Of a stretch of DNA of 64,000 nucleotides, positions 61,591-64,000 are shown piece by piece (position 1 is the stretch's first letter; the number at the start of each line of letters is the position of its first letter). The notes beneath the pieces are model-generated. The model was not told the origin of the DNA, searched no databases, and worked only from the letters and a program-made list of their open reading frames with translations. The stretch is from Chrysogorgia sp. JL179-B06 (lineage: Eukaryota > Cnidaria > Anthozoa > Scleralcyonacea > Chrysogorgiidae). The translations under genes were made by a program, and so were the position numbers. The DNA is taken from NCBI GenBank assembly GCA_035772405.1, contig JAYKKM010000044.1:1146001-1210000 (forward strand), read 5' to 3'.

Positions 61591-62390
61591 CAGCGACATT
61601 CGGCTATATCTATAAAACACATTACAGTAATAAGATTAAATATACATCACGCAAATTTAGATGAATCATATGAATAAACGCCTATTTTTATAACTTCGCG
61701 AGGCTTGCTCTTCCGAGTAAATGTTGTTCAAATTAGATGTATGGCGTTCAAACATTGAATTTTGACATAATAATACAGTATAAACGCGCCATAGCTGATT
61801 ACCGTATGTGATTTTAATATTACAAGGCTATATGATCGCCTTGATATGTGGTGCTGAGAGATTCTACAGTCTATTTATTTGATCTTCTATAATCTATATG
61901 CTATAGAAAATTGCTAGCATCATTCTGCTGGTACGCGGCTTGCCTGATCCTGAACACTGCTCCAACCTTTGGTACCACTGCTACCTGCGTCAGTCCAGAG
62001 GCAGCATTTCACTTCTGATGTGTACTTATATTGTACTTATATATTATGACGTGCGGTGGCAATAAATATAATCTGAAACAAAAACCCGATGGTGTAAATT
62101 AATGTTGTGAGTGATGAATATATGATTTAATCGACACCTTACAGATCGATTGTAGATGTTGAATGAACCGTTGAGTGAACTGTGTCGGTGATTGATCTTG
62201 AAAAACCACACTGATCTCGATAGAACTGCATTGTGCATCGGTTTTGTCAGCAGTAAAAATTTGGAAGCAACCGGCGGGGCCATATTGGTGAGTGCAGCTT
62301 AAGACGTGGTTACGACGCAGTCTCCACATATACAAAAAAACAACTATTATTTTTTCTGTCTAATTTCATGTAATCAGATCTATCTGCGCC
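61591..62390. other. Intergenic, putative upstream region of the DUF2341 gene
   Basis: AT-rich sequence with no recognisable gene or repeat. Minus-strand frames at 62044-62335 have no domain. The promoter of the gene that starts at 62391 should lie here, but no clear core element is visible. Confidence 0.35.
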
Positions 62391-63126
62391 ATGATGTTGT
62401 CACCGAACAATGTTTTGCTTCCCGCGTTATCCCTTGGAACTTTAGTTTTCCTGTCCGGCTTCTTTGTCGTGGGACTTTACGCCGAGACAAAGCCAAGTGA
62501 AGAGAATGAGAATTCCACACCGCCGAGTTTGCAACGCAAACGGCAACACGACGAAGTCTACGAAGCCGAAGAACCTGATCGATACGTTGTCATTCAAGCT
62601 GCATTTGAACATCAAAACCTACCAGACAAAGAGTGCGTCACTACAACAAGAATCCTCTGTCTATCAGAACCAAAGCATCGCAACAAAGAATCAATTGAAA
62701 CATTTGAACAGACTGAAACATATCCTGAATGAACTGACCAGCCATGCGCCGGTGATTTGCGAGAAGTTCTATTCCGACTTCGACTTTATAGTGTCTCGTC
62801 CGATTATCATAAAAACCACGGGTTCTGCGTTGCGCAAGCATTCTACAATGAGACTACAAGGTACGGAGTAAGATTAATATAGGAAGGCCTTTTATGAGAG
62901 AAAATTTGATGTTTGTTTACGGAGAGTTTATAATTTATTTAGTGGGGCTGGAGGGCTAAAAATGTTCAAAACATGCTGCTAGAATCAGCTCCATCGCCAT
63001 GATCGTTGGTGATAGATAGATAGATTTTATTTTAACACGCTAACAACGTCAACAGAAGCTGGTTTCCATAACGTTTTGTGAGAAAACGCGAGATGGTGTA
63101 TCAACACAAGGATAGTTTTTGAATAG

Positions 63127-63209
<83 letters not shown>

Positions 63210-63229
63210 CAAACTATATATATATATAT

Positions 63230-63276
<47 letters not shown>

Positions 63277-64000
63277 TATAAGTATTTTAATATAAGTATT
63301 TTTCTTCATTTTAGTAAATCATCGACGTTTGATTGACAACGGATTAGCGCTGAGAAACGGAAACGACTTGAGAATCTATTACCTACAGAACGAAAATTGC
63401 CAAGCTAGAGAACTCGATCGGATCATCGAGAATGTTGGCACCGCGAACGCCGCCGTGCTTTTCCAGTTACAAGAGGAGTTCGGCGAGGCGATCGCCGAGG
63501 ATGCGTCTTCGTACTTCTTGCTCTACGGCAAGGAAGACGCGCGCCCGGGAAAAGAGAATCCAGATCACGTCTACCTTTTTTCACGAGGATTTCTCCTCGA
63601 AGAAATTGGAAAAATGGAAGCGCAACTCGTGGGGTACGGTCAATGTGGTGAAAGGCAAGTTGGAGATACAGACGAGAAGCACTCCGACGAGAGACAACGC
63701 TGAAGTAGCGCTTTACGTCAAACATGGCGGCGATTGGAAAGACATCGACGTTGAACTGGACATGATGGAGGAAAACAGAAACCAATATCCTGGACCGTTC
63801 CTGCGAACCAGGAATCCGGATTTCAAAACCACAAGCGGGTGGTGGTTCCAGTACCACAGCGAACAGACCCAGTGTACATTGCGGCCTTTCGTGGACAATA
63901 GAGACGGCAGTTGGGTGTACAAAGGCAAACTGCGCAAACCGCTGGTTGTTGGAACGTGGATTCATGCCAAGTACAGGGTTGTCGGTGATACGTTTTCGCA
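62391..64000 (+). CDS. Signal-anchored DUF2341 / concanavalin-like domain protein (5' part, frame-disrupted)
   Basis: Incomplete at the window end. The start at 62391 (MMLSP; Met codons at 62391 and 62394) gives a hydrophobic signal or signal-anchor (about residues 8-30) and an acidic linker. Further on, in another frame, comes a Gln/Asn/Leu-rich coiled-coil-like stretch (NQLKHLNRLKHILNEL). The donor at 62860/62861 and acceptor at 63314/63315 join in phase 1. The second exon reads LIDNGLALRNGNDLRIYY, then SSYFLLYGKEDA, then HEDFSSKKLEKW. That is the order of DUF2341 (LI-G, DLR, YYG-like, F-DFS), followed by a LamG-like beta-sandwich (SGWWFQYHS, GTWIHAKYRVVGDTFS). The frame changes between about 62560 and 62640 and again at a T6 run (63576-63581), where five Ts would restore it. 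A secreted or membrane-tethered carbohydrate-binding or adhesion role is inference. Confidence 0.7.
63131..63264. repeat. (TA)n microsatellite in the DUF2341 gene intron
   Basis: TA dinucleotide tract interrupted by ACAAAC near 63210 and ACA near 63232, ending in an (A/T)-rich run. It lies wholly between the splice sites at 62861 and 63314, so the open frame across it is not coding. Confidence 0.93.

Noticed and set aside
62464..62580. Upstream part of the second frame of the DUF2341 gene (MSWDFTPRQ...) as the true N-terminus
   Set aside because: It is very basic and lacks a signal; the overlapping frame from 62391 has a good signal-anchor and acidic linker, so this part looks like a shadow up to the frame break.

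Overview
This is a repeat-dense stretch of an animal nuclear genome. The protein-coding pieces are spliced, with GT/AG junctions. Transposon debris of metazoan type is abundant: CR1/Jockey-like LINEs, a BEL/Pao integrase, TTAA-flanked MITEs and tRNA-derived SINEs. The gene content (an intronless class A GPCR, a beta-carotene oxygenase/RPE65-family enzyme, an AP-1 gamma ear, a DUF2341 protein) fits a marine invertebrate, and my guess is a cnidarian. The species cannot be fixed from the sequence alone. There is no sign of bacterial organisation.

Left arm (1-18.2 kb). A 19-bp minisatellite is followed by an intronless GPCR on the minus strand (560-1522). After a cluster of inverted-repeat elements comes a three-exon carotenoid oxygenase on the minus strand (4593-about 9137). 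All four metal-binding histidine motifs are present and the splice phases agree. Its introns carry a 14/17-bp minisatellite, CT-rich microsatellites, a LINE 3' end, a MITE, a SINE and a TIR element. From 9.2 to 18.1 kb I see almost only transposon debris: three LINE fragments, one nested inside a second copy of the intronic TIR element; an element with hammerhead-like motifs; a decayed BEL/Pao integrase; several foldback elements; two MITEs sharing TTAA target sites; and two long (TA)n tracts.

Centre (18.2-53.65 kb). One uninterrupted tandem array of an AT-rich monomer of 184 bp, roughly 190 copies. Interior copies are nearly identical. The outermost copies at both ends are diverged and share the same alternative sequence. 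Marker variants show higher-order duplications of about 9 and 24 monomers. The array encodes nothing. Its size and nucleosome-like period suggest a centromeric or heterochromatic satellite.

Right arm (53.65-64 kb). Inverted-repeat elements with telomere-like motifs and two LINE ends with (TTAC)n tails lead to the 3' exons of an AP-1 gamma-adaptin-like gene on the minus strand, whose middle ear exon is out of frame. More SINE and MITE copies follow, then GC-rich and GATCG-rich palindromic sequence. The window ends inside a plus-strand gene for a signal-anchored DUF2341/concanavalin-like protein that shows two frame breaks. The genes look unrelated in function and form no operon-like unit. The most notable objects are the satellite array, its edge and higher-order structure, and the layered mobile-element insertions.
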